DNA from: a virus | Virus record (IMG/VR): IMGVR_UViG_3300042291_001557 | Location: 36,257-100,256 of that record | Strand: one strand, 5' to 3' | DNA length: 64,000 bases | Shown here: positions 43,832 to 51,816 of the stretch, piece after piece | How positions within the stretch are numbered: the stretch's first letter is position 1 | Layout: every line of letters begins with the position of its first letter | Made by a program: the position numbers and the translations under genes | The notes under the pieces: model-generated | What the model was told of the DNA's origin: nothing | Databases searched by the model: none | The model's input: only the letters and a program-made list of their open reading frames with translations

Positions 43832-43916
43832 GGATTATCCCTAAAAGCTTCTTAAAAAGAGTCCAAAAAGCTAGGCCTTGCGGCAGAATTTCAAATTCCA
43901 AAATTACAAACGCAAA

Positions 43917-44258
43917 TTACAAAATGCGAATGTTGCAAGTGTTGCAGAACGTCATGCCATCCAACTCGGTTAGTTGCATCGTACAACTAACTTGTCCACA
44001 GGGCTGCAGCAGGGTCTCGCCCTTCATGTATGCGACAATAGACTCCTCCATCGTGGGGAGAGAGTACTGGGCCGTGCCGGGGGTGGGGATTCCTTTGTCT
44101 TCCTGCAGCAGTAGGAAAATCGCGTAGTTCACTACCTGACCTACCGACAGGTCGTGCCGGCGAGAATAGTCAATCAGCTCGTTCTTTAGTGAGCCCTTCA
44201 GGCGTATGTGTACTTCAGACCACTTGTCAGGTTGACGGGACTTCTGAGGCTTACGCAC
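43917..44258 (-). CDS. Ribbon-helix-helix regulator with a Cys-rich tail
   Basis: 113 aa from the GTG at 44258. WSEVHIRLKGSLKNELIDYSRRHDLSVGQVVNYAIFLLL is a ribbon-helix-helix fold (beta strand, two helices). The C-terminus has five Cys (CGQVSC, CNTCNI), a possible zinc site. It overlaps a second RHH gene by 8 nt, so the two may form homo- or heterodimers. Confidence 0.65.
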   Translation of the reverse strand: MRKPQKSRQPDKWSEVHIRLKGSLKNELIDYSRRHDLSVGQVVNYAIFLLLQEDKGIPTPGTAQYSLPTMEESIVAYMKGETLLQPCGQVSCTMQLTELDGMTFCNTCNIRIL

Positions 44259-44418
44259 TGTCTCTCTCTACGAGAGCTGTTATGTAATCAGTAAGGGTTA
44301 AATCGACAGCATCAGCTTGCTGGATTAATTTTTCTTTAAACTCTTTACTTACCCGGATTGTTACCGTACTAAAGGGTTTGGTTGGAATTATGGTTGGTCG
44401 TCCTGGGTTACGCTTCAT
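44251..44418 (-). CDS. Small ribbon-helix-helix protein (55 aa)
   Basis: 55 aa: MKRNPGRPTIIPTKPF, then STVTIRVSKEFKEKLIQQADAVDLTLTDYITALVERDS, a textbook Arc/CopG-type RHH. The ATG overlaps the stop of the small membrane gene upstream (TAATG), and its 3' end overlaps the next RHH gene. Likely a DNA-binding autorepressor. Confidence 0.7.
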   Translation of the reverse strand: MKRNPGRPTIIPTKPFSTVTIRVSKEFKEKLIQQADAVDLTLTDYITALVERDSA

Positions 44419-44537
44419 TAAGGAAGATAGTACACGATTGCCGCGACCAATGCGTAGAGCAGTGATTTGCTAAGCGGGTCAATACGTCTTGACCTGTACG
44501 TCCACAATATAAGTGCCGAACCAATAATATACCTCAT
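44418..44537 (-). CDS. Tiny membrane protein (39 aa)
   Basis: 39 aa from the ATG at 44537, with AGGAG 8 nt upstream. One or two spans (YIIGSALILWTY and SLLYALVAAIVYYL) with RSRR between. It is coupled to the RHH gene by a TAATG overlap, so it is part of the replication/regulation operon. Confidence 0.55.
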   Translation of the reverse strand: MRYIIGSALILWTYRSRRIDPLSKSLLYALVAAIVYYLP

Positions 44538-44570
44538 CCGATATACTCCTTTTTGTGTGGGTATTCTAGT

Positions 44571-45059
44571 TTAGGCATTATCATCCATCACCGTCAGGTT
44601 ACTAACCTTCTTGTACTTCTTTTGTTCCAACTTTTCTACCACCTTATTATATACCCGTACAAAAGTTTCCCTATCTCCGTTGGTATGCAGGTCGTTGGCT
44701 GATGCTCCCAAAAGGGACATGGTCTCAATCATTGCTTCTGGTCTCTCCCCCTGGTAGAACTGACCACCCTCTGTTGCTTTACGCATGGACTGGAGTATGC
44801 CCCAGCTTGTTGCAGCATCTGGATGCTTTTCGCCGCCCGTCGTCATGTCGATGGCTCGCCGGCGCACTTCACCCGGACGTGGTAGGAAATTGGCATAAAT
44901 CGCTAAATCGTTAAAAGCTTCGCTAGCTACGTCGTACTCGATATCGCTAAGCATGGCGAACCAGGAACGAAAGATGTGTTTCTCGTCAGATAGGAGTATC
45001 TGGAGGTTATACATCGCGTAAGCAATTCTGGTGAGTTCTTCACATTCGAACTTATTCAC
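44571..45059 (-). CDS. Possible replicative helicase loader (G39P-like)
   Basis: 162 aa from the GTG at 45059. RSWFAMLSDIEYDVASEAFNDLAIYANFLPRPGEVRRRAIDM resembles the helical domain of phage helicase loader/inhibitor proteins of the G39P type (W...L.D.....A..A......F.P.PGE...R). The C-terminal part is charged. It follows a small acidic protein and is two genes away from the replication-protein-like gene, which supports a replication role. Assignment tentative. Confidence 0.5.
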   Translation of the reverse strand: MNKFECEELTRIAYAMYNLQILLSDEKHIFRSWFAMLSDIEYDVASEAFNDLAIYANFLPRPGEVRRRAIDMTTGGEKHPDAATSWGILQSMRKATEGGQFYQGERPEAMIETMSLLGASANDLHTNGDRETFVRVYNKVVEKLEQKKYKKVSNLTVMDDNA

Positions 45060-45258
45060 CTGTTAGCTCGCGAATCCATTTTAATCCTTTATAGGCCAAG
45101 CTGTCCCAGTCGCCGGCATCAAGCAAAGAAGTTATTTCTTTGTGGATTTCTTCCTCGCTCACGGTCATTGGGTAATTGGCCGAAGTGAACAAAGCGATTA
45201 AAAGAAGAAGACCTACCTCGTCTAAATCTTTGGCTAGATTTATCCGAACGTTGTTCAT
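45052..45258 (-). CDS. Unknown acidic protein (68 aa)
   Basis: 68 aa from the ATG at 45258, chosen because GAGGAAAT directly precedes it; upstream ATGs at 45333 and 45321 are possible. MNNVRINLAKDLDEVGLLLLIALFTSANYPMTVSEEE is helical. Overlaps the next gene by 8 nt. No family recognised. Confidence 0.5.
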   Translation of the reverse strand: MNNVRINLAKDLDEVGLLLLIALFTSANYPMTVSEEEIHKEITSLLDAGDWDSLAYKGLKWIRELTGE

Positions 45259-45310
45259 ATTTCCTCGATTCTCGATTAATCCCGGAACGTACCGGTACTC
45301 ATTTTCTTTT

Positions 45311-45745
45311 TCAAATTGCATGGAGGTTCTCATCCACCACCGTCGGGTTATTACGGTATTTTGCACGGTTCCTCTGGACCATAATCCAGGAGTTCTTTGC
45401 TACTGCGTACACGTCACTGTCAGGCTCTGCCATAGCTATCTCTACTAGGACGAAGTCTTCGTGGGTGTAGTTTCTGAATTCTTGCGGCGGACGTGGCGTA
45501 TTGAAGTCCGGGTAACCCGCGCAGTCATACAGGGAGATAACGCCATACCCGATTGTAGATACCATGGGTTCTATAAAGTCCCCGCGCTGCTGCCAGCCGA
45601 CAATTGTAAGTCTGTCGATATTAAATTCATATTCGACAATATTCTGGAAGTCGTCGTCGAAGACCGGCTCGACCCACATGCCCCATGCGTACAGCGGGTA
45701 AGGCTGGGAGGTGAAGACTGGGTGTTTCTTTTTGCTTTTACTCAT
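45311..45745 (-). CDS. Unknown 144-aa protein
   Basis: 144 aa with a basic start (SKSKKKHP), beta-rich middle (YEFNIDRLTIVGWQQRG) and a helical end. The last codons (NPTVVDENLHAI) are formed by one copy of the dispersed 15-mer. AGGAAAAAC is a good ribosome binding site. Function unknown. Confidence 0.55.
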   Translation of the reverse strand: MSKSKKKHPVFTSQPYPLYAWGMWVEPVFDDDFQNIVEYEFNIDRLTIVGWQQRGDFIEPMVSTIGYGVISLYDCAGYPDFNTPRPPQEFRNYTHEDFVLVEIAMAEPDSDVYAVAKNSWIMVQRNRAKYRNNPTVVDENLHAI

Positions 45746-45793
45746 TTTGTGTTTTTCCTGTTTATTCGCAGCCGGCGGCGGCCAGCTTGTTTA

Positions 45794-46168
45794 TTACCAA
45801 TTTGGTTCATTCTTGTCATTATCGTCTCGAGGGAGCTTGTCTAACATTGCCTCAATACGTGCATTGTCTCTGAAGATGTGCTCTATTCCCGTGTATTTCT
45901 TGTTTTGCTTATTGCGGCCCATATGGAAGTCAGACATTGTGCACCCAGTAATTGCATCCTTCGCGACGTCTACTCCATAGTGGTGAATAGCGCTGCCGAT
46001 TAATACTTTTCTGGCATGGTCCAGAACCGCCAAGCTGCGGCCTTTAAACGTTAGCTTCCAGAATTCAAAAACTTCGAGAATTTGTTCTTCTGAAACTTTT
46101 TTAGCTGCAGCATTTTTCTCAAGCGTTTTCTTAGCTGGACCTCGAGATTTTTTTGGTTTTTCTAGCAT
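45794..46168 (-). CDS. Replication-protein-like C-terminal domain protein
   Basis: 124 aa. After a basic, Lys-rich N-terminus the segment VFEFWKLTFKGRSLAVLDHARKVLIGSAIHHYG-DVAKDAITGCTMSDFHMGRNKQNKKYTGIEHIFRDNARIEAML matches the C-terminal domain I know from phage replication initiation proteins. It lacks the usual N-terminal winged helices, so it may be a separate subunit or a remnant. Confidence 0.6.
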   Translation of the reverse strand: MLEKPKKSRGPAKKTLEKNAAAKKVSEEQILEVFEFWKLTFKGRSLAVLDHARKVLIGSAIHHYGVDVAKDAITGCTMSDFHMGRNKQNKKYTGIEHIFRDNARIEAMLDKLPRDDNDKNEPNW

Positions 46169-46446
46169 CTTATTATTCTAATCCCCGTGAAAGGTTTTGT
46201 CAAGTCTAGTTGAGAATTAAATTCTCAAGCTGAATTGATAAAAGTTAGTAGGCAATGTCAATTTAGTTAATCTAAAACAGTCAGTAAGGAAAACCCCTTT
46301 GGAGGGGGTCCGGGGGAACCTTTGCTTTTTGTTAACCAGTTTTTGGCAAACTCAAAGTAGGCCCTCGGAATTTTCCGCGAACTTGAATCAGGTGGTTGTA
46401 GATGTGACGTCAATCTTATGTTTGGTCTAACGACCAAGCGAGGAGA
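46169..46446 (-). other. Long leader or small-RNA region
   Basis: Between the promoter at 46447 and the coding start 46168 lie ~270 nt without a gene. On the minus strand, ACCCC-CTCCAA-GGGGTTTT (plus 46290-46309) could stop transcription after about 150 nt, giving either an attenuated leader or a small RNA. Only this hairpin and a GC-rich run were seen. Confidence 0.4.
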
Positions 46447-46475
46447 ACTGTAGCAGCTTCATCCACCACCGTCAA
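46447..46475 (-). promoter_or_regulatory. TTGACG-17-TACAGT promoter
   Basis: TTGACG (46470-46475), 17-bp spacer, TACAGT (46447-46452). The -35 and spacer contain one copy of the dispersed 15-mer. Drives the 46168 gene or a leader RNA. Confidence 0.6.
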
Positions 46476-46503
46476 CTCGAAAGGCCAAGTTTTTTAAAGT
46501 TTC

Positions 46504-46521
46504 TTTTCCACAGCCTGTGGA
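46504..46521. other. Inverted DnaA-box-like pair
   Basis: TTTTCCACA and its inverted partner share TCCACAG-C-CTGTGGA, a 15-bp dyad in the noncoding gap 46476-46666; TTATCCACA also occurs at 46749. Candidate replication-related site; no AT-rich unwinding element was evident. Confidence 0.35.
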
Positions 46522-46666
46522 TGTGGTATCGTTTCTCTGCTGCATAGCGAGACCCTTTCCTTTGCGTGCAGCATCGCGGGGCTCCCCGGGGTTGAGTGAA
46601 GTTGCTTGTCTGTAACGGGTACGTAGGTGGCGGACTCTTATCATTCCCCTGGGGACCTTCGTATTT

Positions 46667-47230
46667 CTAAGCTTCTTTTAGCGGAAGAGTAAACCATCCG
46701 CGCTCGAACATCATCGCGACTATGCAGTAACCAATTACATCTAGGTAATTATCCACAATTGATTCATTGTTGGGGACCGTGCCGCGCGCTGTTAAATTCT
46801 CTAATCTTGCGATTTTGTCATGAACCCGAACCAGGAGGCCGAGTCTTCCGAATCGCATAATATTGTCACAGCCGTAATCTCTTTGTTTGCGCGTTACTAG
46901 GCCGGCGACATTATTAATCATTTTTTCCATATTTTCCGCGTCGAGTGCACGTTCTGGATTAATTCCGAAAAACTCAATTTTTGCATCGCCGGCCGCAGCA
47001 CGTGTAACCGCTGCCAGTATTTTCCAAAAATCCGACATTTCTTCAGGGCCCATCCAGGCCTCTGGGGAAATTCCTACATTTTTAGAAATCATGTAGTCGA
47101 GCTGCGTGCGCATATCTTCTAGCTTGTTCATGGCCACGAGATTAAATGCGAAAATCTGAAAAACAACCGCGGCCGCAGCTTCATCCCAGGTAATTGGCTC
47201 TTCGTAATAGGTCTCTTCCACCACCGTCAT
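46667..47230 (-). CDS. DUF1599 / nucleotide-modification-associated domain-like protein
   Basis: 187 aa. The C-terminal half (KQRDYGCDNIMRFGRLGLLVRVHDKIARLENL ... ESIVDNYLDVIGYCIVAMMFERG) matches the helical DUF1599 (Nmad1) family, often found near DNA-base-modification genes in phages, with MazG-like helices that may bind nucleotides. The first codons are formed by a copy of the dispersed 15-mer (ATGACGGTGGTGG). GAGGAGGGT serves as ribosome binding site and doubles as the end of the upstream gene. Confidence 0.7.
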   Translation of the reverse strand: MTVVEETYYEEPITWDEAAAAVVFQIFAFNLVAMNKLEDMRTQLDYMISKNVGISPEAWMGPEEMSDFWKILAAVTRAAAGDAKIEFFGINPERALDAENMEKMINNVAGLVTRKQRDYGCDNIMRFGRLGLLVRVHDKIARLENLTARGTVPNNESIVDNYLDVIGYCIVAMMFERGWFTLPLKEA

Positions 47231-47752
47231 TTAAATACCCTCCTCGGGGATAAAGTCTGGAATTTCCAGAACAGGGCCGCTGCCACTATCGGCTAATTCT
47301 AACGTTTTTTCGAAAAAGAACTCAAGCAGCTGCTCCCATTTTTCCTGAGCCCCGTCCTGGTCTTCCTCGTTTTGACATTTAACGGCACATTTTTCAATAA
47401 ACTCTTTAGACACCATGGCAACAATGCGGCCCTTGTCTGAGGATGGAATCAATACCGGTCCTTTACTACCGACAACTACCTGAGGAGCAATAACAATTGT
47501 TACTGTCCTTTCCCCTTCAGTGCCGACTACTAGGATATTGTCCGAACCTCGAAGAGCTTGGGTCAGCTCGGCCTGCATGTTTTTTGCTAATTCCGGAGAA
47601 ATGCCATCGAAGTTATTCAGCTCATCCATGAGCTCTTCACCTTGTTCGAAATTGAAGTTTTTCTTATAATCGTCGTCACCCACTGGGGCCTCGGTCTTCC
47701 TGCCAAATAGGCAATATCTATTTATTGGATTGTATCTGGATTCGTCATTCAT
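47231..47752 (-). CDS. Unknown 173-aa protein
   Basis: 173 aa from the ATG at 47752 (start uncertain; the frame runs to 47818 over the divergent gene's start). Acidic, with IVVGTEGERTVTIVIAPQVVVGSKGPVLIPSSDKGRIVAMVSKEF in the middle, a beta-rich core. No family recognised. Its stop is one base from the DUF1599 gene. Confidence 0.5.
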   Translation of the reverse strand: MNDESRYNPINRYCLFGRKTEAPVGDDDYKKNFNFEQGEELMDELNNFDGISPELAKNMQAELTQALRGSDNILVVGTEGERTVTIVIAPQVVVGSKGPVLIPSSDKGRIVAMVSKEFIEKCAVKCQNEEDQDGAQEKWEQLLEFFFEKTLELADSGSGPVLEIPDFIPEEGI

Positions 47753-47791
47753 TGTGAAAGCGTGCTCCCATCTAAAAGGCCATTCTTGTAT

Positions 47792-47797
47792 TAATAT
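47792..47797 (+). promoter_or_regulatory. TAATAT -10, leaderless arrangement
   Basis: TAATAT ends 7 nt before the ATG at 47805; no ribosome binding site precedes this ATG. No convincing -35. Confidence 0.45.
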
Positions 47798-47804
47798 CTC
47801 GACT

Positions 47805-48182
47805 ATGGACAACACCACTCGTTTTAAAACTTATATCGGAGCACTTAAACAGTTCTCTAATCGGGAAGGCCACACGCACGTGCCGGCAGCTCATGTTGAA
47901 AAATTCGAAGATTCCGGAATTAATCTGGGAGCTTGGGTTGGATACACCAGACAGAGATATCGAAAAAATCAACTTTCTGAAGAAAGAGCGCGGGAGCTCT
48001 CGAGCGTCGCGGGATGGATTTGGGGACCTCTTCGTCCTGGACCGGCCACTGACGTTAATCGGAATAAACAGATTCTTGAGATGCGAGCTTCCGGTAAATC
48101 CCTCCGCCAAATCGCAGACGAGTTTGACCTGAGCCGTCAGCGTGTTCATCAGATAGTTCGAGATATCGATGCGCAAGGATGA
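47805..48182 (+). CDS. Helicase-associated-domain protein with sigma-region-4-like HTH
   Basis: 125 aa. Residues ~5-70 (FKTYIGALKQFSNREGHTHVPAAH...LGAWVGYTRQRYRKNQLSEERARELSSVAGWIW) form one helicase-associated (HA) domain. The C-terminus (ILEMRASGKSLRQIADEFDLSRQRVHQIVRDI) is a helix-turn-helix like sigma-70 region 4. HA domains are typically repeated at the ends of actinobacterial helicases; a single one fused to an HTH is unusual and points to a DNA-binding regulator. Confidence 0.7.
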   Translation: MDNTTRFKTYIGALKQFSNREGHTHVPAAHVEKFEDSGINLGAWVGYTRQRYRKNQLSEERARELSSVAGWIWGPLRPGPATDVNRNKQILEMRASGKSLRQIADEFDLSRQRVHQIVRDIDAQG

Positions 48183-48474
48183 CCGCCTAAGAAGGTCGGA
48201 GCTTTTTCTTCCACCACCGTCGATTAATAAACACCGGGTGATACCAGACACCGACGAGAAACTCGAAGAAAAACAGATAACTGGATTTCTACTGGGAGTT
48301 GCCATCGCCGGCGTGCTGGGTTTCATCCTGGCATCGGCCGTGTACGGCTCGATACTTTGGGTGGTTATACAACTGCTGGAGAGAGACGTGCCTTTGGTGA
48401 ACTGCATAGCGGTCACCGGTATCGCCGGCTTTGTGAGAGCCCTTGATAGGGCATCTAGAAAGCGTCCTGCGTAG
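48169..48474 (+). CDS. Two-span membrane protein (101 aa)
   Basis: 101 aa; ATG at 48169 overlaps the preceding gene by 14 nt, with an alternative GTG-free start further in. TGFLLGVAIAGVLGFILASAVYGSILWVVIQLL and LVNCIAVTGIAGFVRAL are hydrophobic. Basic C-terminus (RASRKRPA). Converges on 48455-48745. Function unknown. Confidence 0.5.
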   Translation: MRKDDRLRRSELFLPPPSINKHRVIPDTDEKLEEKQITGFLLGVAIAGVLGFILASAVYGSILWVVIQLLERDVPLVNCIAVTGIAGFVRALDRASRKRPA

Positions 48475-48745
48475 CCTCTTCAGTATCCCAGCAGAGAATG
48501 TAAGGCTCTGTCAGGTCAAGCCAGTGACCATCAGGAACGCTCACTTTGTCTACCAGTGCGTCACAGGCAAATGCAATCCTGTCCATCATCTCTCGGTCCA
48601 AGAAGACTATGGTGTCCTCGTTGTCCTCTTTCACCTCGTTGACAATATGCTCAGGAGCATCGTTGGCAATGATGGTGTATCCGTTGAGACCATCAGGTGA
48701 ATCCTGATGTGTTGCGTCTCCCATGAAAGCGTAAAGCTTGTCCAT
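48455..48745 (-). CDS. Unknown acidic protein (96 aa)
   Basis: 96 aa, MDKLYAFMGDATHQDSPDGLNGYTIIANDAPEHIVNEVKED, ending ILCWDTEEATQDAF. Leader CTAGAAAAGGAAAAAAAC carries the ribosome binding site. Preceded by its own promoter. No family recognised. Confidence 0.55.
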   Translation of the reverse strand: MDKLYAFMGDATHQDSPDGLNGYTIIANDAPEHIVNEVKEDNEDTIVFLDREMMDRIAFACDALVDKVSVPDGHWLDLTEPYILCWDTEEATQDAF

Positions 48746-48777
48746 TGTTTTTTTCCTTTTCTAGTAAGTAGTTATTT

Positions 48778-48806
48778 ATTGTATCGACATCATGATGAGT
48801 CACCAA
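48778..48806 (-). promoter_or_regulatory. TTGGTG-17-TACAAT promoter
   Basis: Predicted promoter of the 48745 gene, with a ~30-nt leader containing ACTAGAAAAGGA, the same leader found at 51.1, 51.8, 53.2 and 55.2 kb. Confidence 0.55.
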
Positions 48807-48866
48807 CCTTGGGGGGAAGGAACTTAACCCGGAGGGTTGCGGTGACCCATCACAATGCGAAGTTGC

Positions 48867-48903
48867 CACGGCCAGTGGAGAGAAAGAAACCCCACTGGCC
48901 GTG
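48867..48903 (-). terminator. Strong hairpin after the VWA gene
   Basis: CACGGCCAGTGG and CCACTGGCCGTG form a perfect 12-bp stem. No clear T-run follows on the minus strand, so termination may need other factors, or this is an RNA-stabilising hairpin. Confidence 0.5.
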
Positions 48904-48909
48904 AATCCT

Positions 48910-50406
48910 TTATCCCCGTAACGGAAGTTCCGTTCCGATTGATTCTTGCCAAGCGTTGCGAAGCATCTGAGGGTAACGAGACTCAGGCTTGCCACCATTC
49001 TTCATCTTGCGAAGTTCGGTGATTGCTTCTTCTACGAACGGCACGACAACGATGTTGTGCTTCTTGCAGAAGTTGATGCACTGCATCGCAAGCGAGTTAT
49101 GGAATCCACTGTTCGTTCCGCACACGCCACCATCGGTCACCCAAATGATTGGCGAGTTGGAGCGTTGGCGATTCTTCACTGCCCATTCAAGCGCAGGGAA
49201 GTCAACACCGTTGCCGTTGCCCTGAGTCGGTAGGTCTTTGACCATACGACCCTTGTCAGCGAGAATGTAAGCGTTGGGAGTGTCCTTGCCACTCATCTCT
49301 GAGTACGAGATGACAGTTGCTCCGGGAGCGTTCTCAACAATCTTACGAATCTGCTCGTGATTGAAGTTCATTGAACCCGATGCGTCAATCACGACAACAC
49401 CACCACTGCCTCGTGTCACCTTGTCAAAGACTCGCATCTGTGGGTCGGTGATGAGACGGTGCATACGGCGTGGAGAGCGACCGATGTTAGAAGCAGTGCG
49501 CTTCTTACCGATGTTGCCCTTTGTCGCCAGTGGCATTGTTGGGCGTTCAATAATCAATTCAGCCCACTGAGGAATCCGGTGAGTAATTTCACCCGGTGTG
49601 ATTCCGGTGAGTCGCTTGCCAGTTCCTTTTTTAGGACGACCACGACCCTTGTTGGAGTGTGATGCTTTTACTGGCTCGCCTTCCTTGCCTTCTTCTGATT
49701 CGCCTTCTGCGCTTTCCTGCGATTCGCCTTCTTCTTCCTCGTGGAGTTCCTCGGGGGAGATTGATGCGAGACGGTCAACCCATTCAGCAATGCGCTCAGT
49801 GTGAGAGAATCCAAATGGGAAGAGTCCGGTGCGCTGGTCAACTTCTGTTGATGCGAGCGTTCCGTACTTGTAAGCCTTCTGCATTTCTTTCACTGCTCGC
49901 TTGGAGATATCGGCAAGCGATTCTCCCCACATGCGATTGTGTCGGCGTACGCCATTCAGGAATAATTTACTGCTCGCAGTTCCGGCAGTTGCGATTGCCG
50001 TGTGAACGGCACTCTGCCAATCGTTGGTATTCGCAATGCGCTCACCATCTGCAGTTTCGCCACCATCAGCAAGGTGAGTCTTTGCGTCAAAGCCTCTTTG
50101 CTGAATAAGAAAGTTCACTCGCAGTTCTTCAACTACTGTCATTGCTTTCTCGGTTGCAATTCCACGCTGAATCCATTGCTGAAACGAATCACCAAGTGGT
50201 GAGACCTTTGCATGCATCATCTCGTGCGCACGAATCACACGAGCAAGTTCGGTGTTCATCACCGGAACTTTCATGATGCGTTCAGCGATTGCTGTGAATG
50301 GTTCTCCACGGCGTGGGTTGCATTCTGTTACAACCCACCTTCCGTTATCAGAGTCCTTGCGTCCAAGCCATTCAGGCTCGGCGTAAATTGTCGCTTGCTG
50401 TTGCAT
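48910..50406 (-). CDS. Metallopeptidase-VWA protein (CobT-like partner of MoxR)
   Basis: 498 aa from the ATG at 50406. H61-E-M-M-H65 gives an HExxH zinc motif, followed by a Glu-rich stretch (VEELRVNFL). The middle (~235-270) is acidic low complexity. A von Willebrand A domain starts near residue 340 with DASGSM (MIDAS), WVTDGG and TELRKMKNGG. This is the layout of the metallopeptidase plus VWA (DUF2201/CobT-type) family. The ATPase gene ends 1 nt before its start, the usual MoxR-VWA pair, suggesting an ATP-driven complex acting on a metal-centred or folded substrate. Confidence 0.8.
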   Translation of the reverse strand: MQQQATIYAEPEWLGRKDSDNGRWVVTECNPRRGEPFTAIAERIMKVPVMNTELARVIRAHEMMHAKVSPLGDSFQQWIQRGIATEKAMTVVEELRVNFLIQQRGFDAKTHLADGGETADGERIANTNDWQSAVHTAIATAGTASSKLFLNGVRRHNRMWGESLADISKRAVKEMQKAYKYGTLASTEVDQRTGLFPFGFSHTERIAEWVDRLASISPEELHEEEEGESQESAEGESEEGKEGEPVKASHSNKGRGRPKKGTGKRLTGITPGEITHRIPQWAELIIERPTMPLATKGNIGKKRTASNIGRSPRRMHRLITDPQMRVFDKVTRGSGGVVVIDASGSMNFNHEQIRKIVENAPGATVISYSEMSGKDTPNAYILADKGRMVKDLPTQGNGNGVDFPALEWAVKNRQRSNSPIIWVTDGGVCGTNSGFHNSLAMQCINFCKKHNIVVVPFVEEAITELRKMKNGGKPESRYPQMLRNAWQESIGTELPLRG

Positions 50407-50407
50407 C

Positions 50408-51139
50408 TCAGGACACCTTATCGATTGCGATTGCGTCAAGGATTGCTTCTGAGCGTGAGCCAAAGACAATCTGTGATGCACGAGCGTCACCGAGACCTTT
50501 GCGCAACTTGTCAAATGATGCGAATGCTCGGAGTGAGATTCGGCGGTCACCAGCATCAGCCATACGGACTGCGAAGTTGCGAAGGTCATGAGACAGTGCA
50601 AGCAGTGCAGTTGGGTGCGGAGTGTTGATGCGAATGCGTACAGGGAAGCGGTCAGCCAACGCTGTTGGTAATTCTTCCATGTTCTCAACATTGGTGGTCA
50701 TGATTGCAGTGAAGCCTTCACGAGGACGAACGATGCGACCAGTCTCAGGGTGTTCCCAAGTTGCAGATTCCGGTGAGTCAAGCATTGCGAGCAGTGTTGC
50801 GAACACATCGCCCGATGCCTTGTCAACTTCATCAACGATGAGTCGCCCACCAGTGATGCCGTTGCCTTCCCAAGCCTTGATAGCCGAGCCGTTCATCCAT
50901 TGGAATCCCTTGTCTGCGCTTGGCATGAATGCACCAGTCACATCCATGTTGGTCATGTCCTCTGTGCAGACGAGACGGAAGGCTCCACCAGTGGTGTCGC
51001 CCATATTTAGACCAGCGTAGGTCTTGCCAATGCCTGATGGTCCGTAAAGCACTACACGGTCAATGCCGTTAGTGATTGCGTCCTCAAACATCTGCCAGCA
51101 CTCAGGGAGTGTGGTTGTTGTATCGGGTGTAGTTGTCAT
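50408..51139 (-). CDS. MoxR/CobS-like AAA+ ATPase
   Basis: 243 aa from the ATG at 51139 (AAAGGA 7 nt upstream); the longer frame to 51169 is the transcribed leader. Walker A GPSGIGKT (33-40), Walker B LIVDEVD (100-106), sensor 1 TTN, and arginine finger in LADRFPVRIRI. The protein lacks a large N-terminal extension. Forms a hexamer acting on the VWA protein, by family knowledge. Promoter at 51175-51204. Confidence 0.85.
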   Translation of the reverse strand: MTTTPDTTTTLPECWQMFEDAITNGIDRVVLYGPSGIGKTYAGLNMGDTTGGAFRLVCTEDMTNMDVTGAFMPSADKGFQWMNGSAIKAWEGNGITGGRLIVDEVDKASGDVFATLLAMLDSPESATWEHPETGRIVRPREGFTAIMTTNVENMEELPTALADRFPVRIRINTPHPTALLALSHDLRNFAVRMADAGDRRISLRAFASFDKLRKGLGDARASQIVFGSRSEAILDAIAIDKVS

Positions 51140-51174
51140 GTCTAGTTCCTTTTCTAGTAGTGGTGACATTCATC

Positions 51175-51204
51175 AACTTAGTTCCACCTACGGACGACTT
51201 ACAA
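51175..51204 (-). promoter_or_regulatory. TTGTAA-18-TAAGTT promoter (family P18)
   Basis: Core GTCGTCCGTAGG in the spacer. TSS about 51168; ~30-nt leader with CTACTAGAAAAGGAAC before the MoxR gene. Confidence 0.8.
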
Positions 51205-51281
51205 GTTTCCCTGTCTGTCACCCGGTGGCGTATCGGCTGATAGGGAAAGATTAACCTTCCCTACGGACGACTTACAAGCTT

Positions 51282-51785
51282 TTACTTGCTGGCCTCTCTA
51301 TCGGCCTTTGCATCACGGATTTCCCACAATCCCTTCTTAATCTTCCGGAAGGCCGGCGATTCCTGAATGAACTTCAAGGTAGTGGGATAGGAGAACCCGG
51401 AGATTTCTACGAGTTGCTCAGTGGTGTACTGCTCAAATATGTGAGCCTTTGACCAGTCGATGAAAGCGTCGTATTTATCAGAACGCTTCTCGGTCTTGGC
51501 CGTTACTTCTTCCATAGATTCGATTTCTATAGCGCAGTAGCCCCGTACCACTTCTATCAAAACTTCCGGATGAACAGAGTAAGAGGATAGGAACTTGGCA
51601 GGATTGCCGGAACTACCCATGCGTTGCCACACTTGCAGTGTGTACATAGCACGGAGCGTTTCACTAATACGAGAAACAGTTTCACTGGGGACACTGAAGG
51701 CGTTGCCGTATTCAGATACGGCATTGTCCCACATCTCTTTGTGGTTGCTCTTAATGAGTTCATCTGTAATGAATGGTGTTGTCAT
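51282..51785 (-). CDS. HTH-containing regulator of unknown family (167 aa)
   Basis: 167 aa from the ATG at 51785 after leader CTACTAGAAAGAAGTAAC. The C-terminal EQYTTEQLVEISGFSYPTTLKFIQESPAFRKIKKGLWEIRD reads as a helix-turn-helix with recognition helix SYPTTLKFIQ. The N-terminal half (ELIKSNHKEMWDNAVSEYGNAF) is helical and may bind a ligand or partner. Sits beside the MoxR pair but has its own promoter. Confidence 0.6.
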   Translation of the reverse strand: MTTPFITDELIKSNHKEMWDNAVSEYGNAFSVPSETVSRISETLRAMYTLQVWQRMGSSGNPAKFLSSYSVHPEVLIEVVRGYCAIEIESMEEVTAKTEKRSDKYDAFIDWSKAHIFEQYTTEQLVEISGFSYPTTLKFIQESPAFRKIKKGLWEIRDAKADREASK

Positions 51786-51816
51786 TTGTTACTTCTTTCT
51801 AGTAGTTCTTGTTTGG

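Noticed and set aside
43990-44000. TTGTCCACA as part of an origin
   Set aside because: Single box within the RHH coding region without partners nearby.
40890-48474. Integrase or other clear lysogeny genes
   Set aside because: No tyrosine or serine recombinase motif was seen; prophage status is left open.
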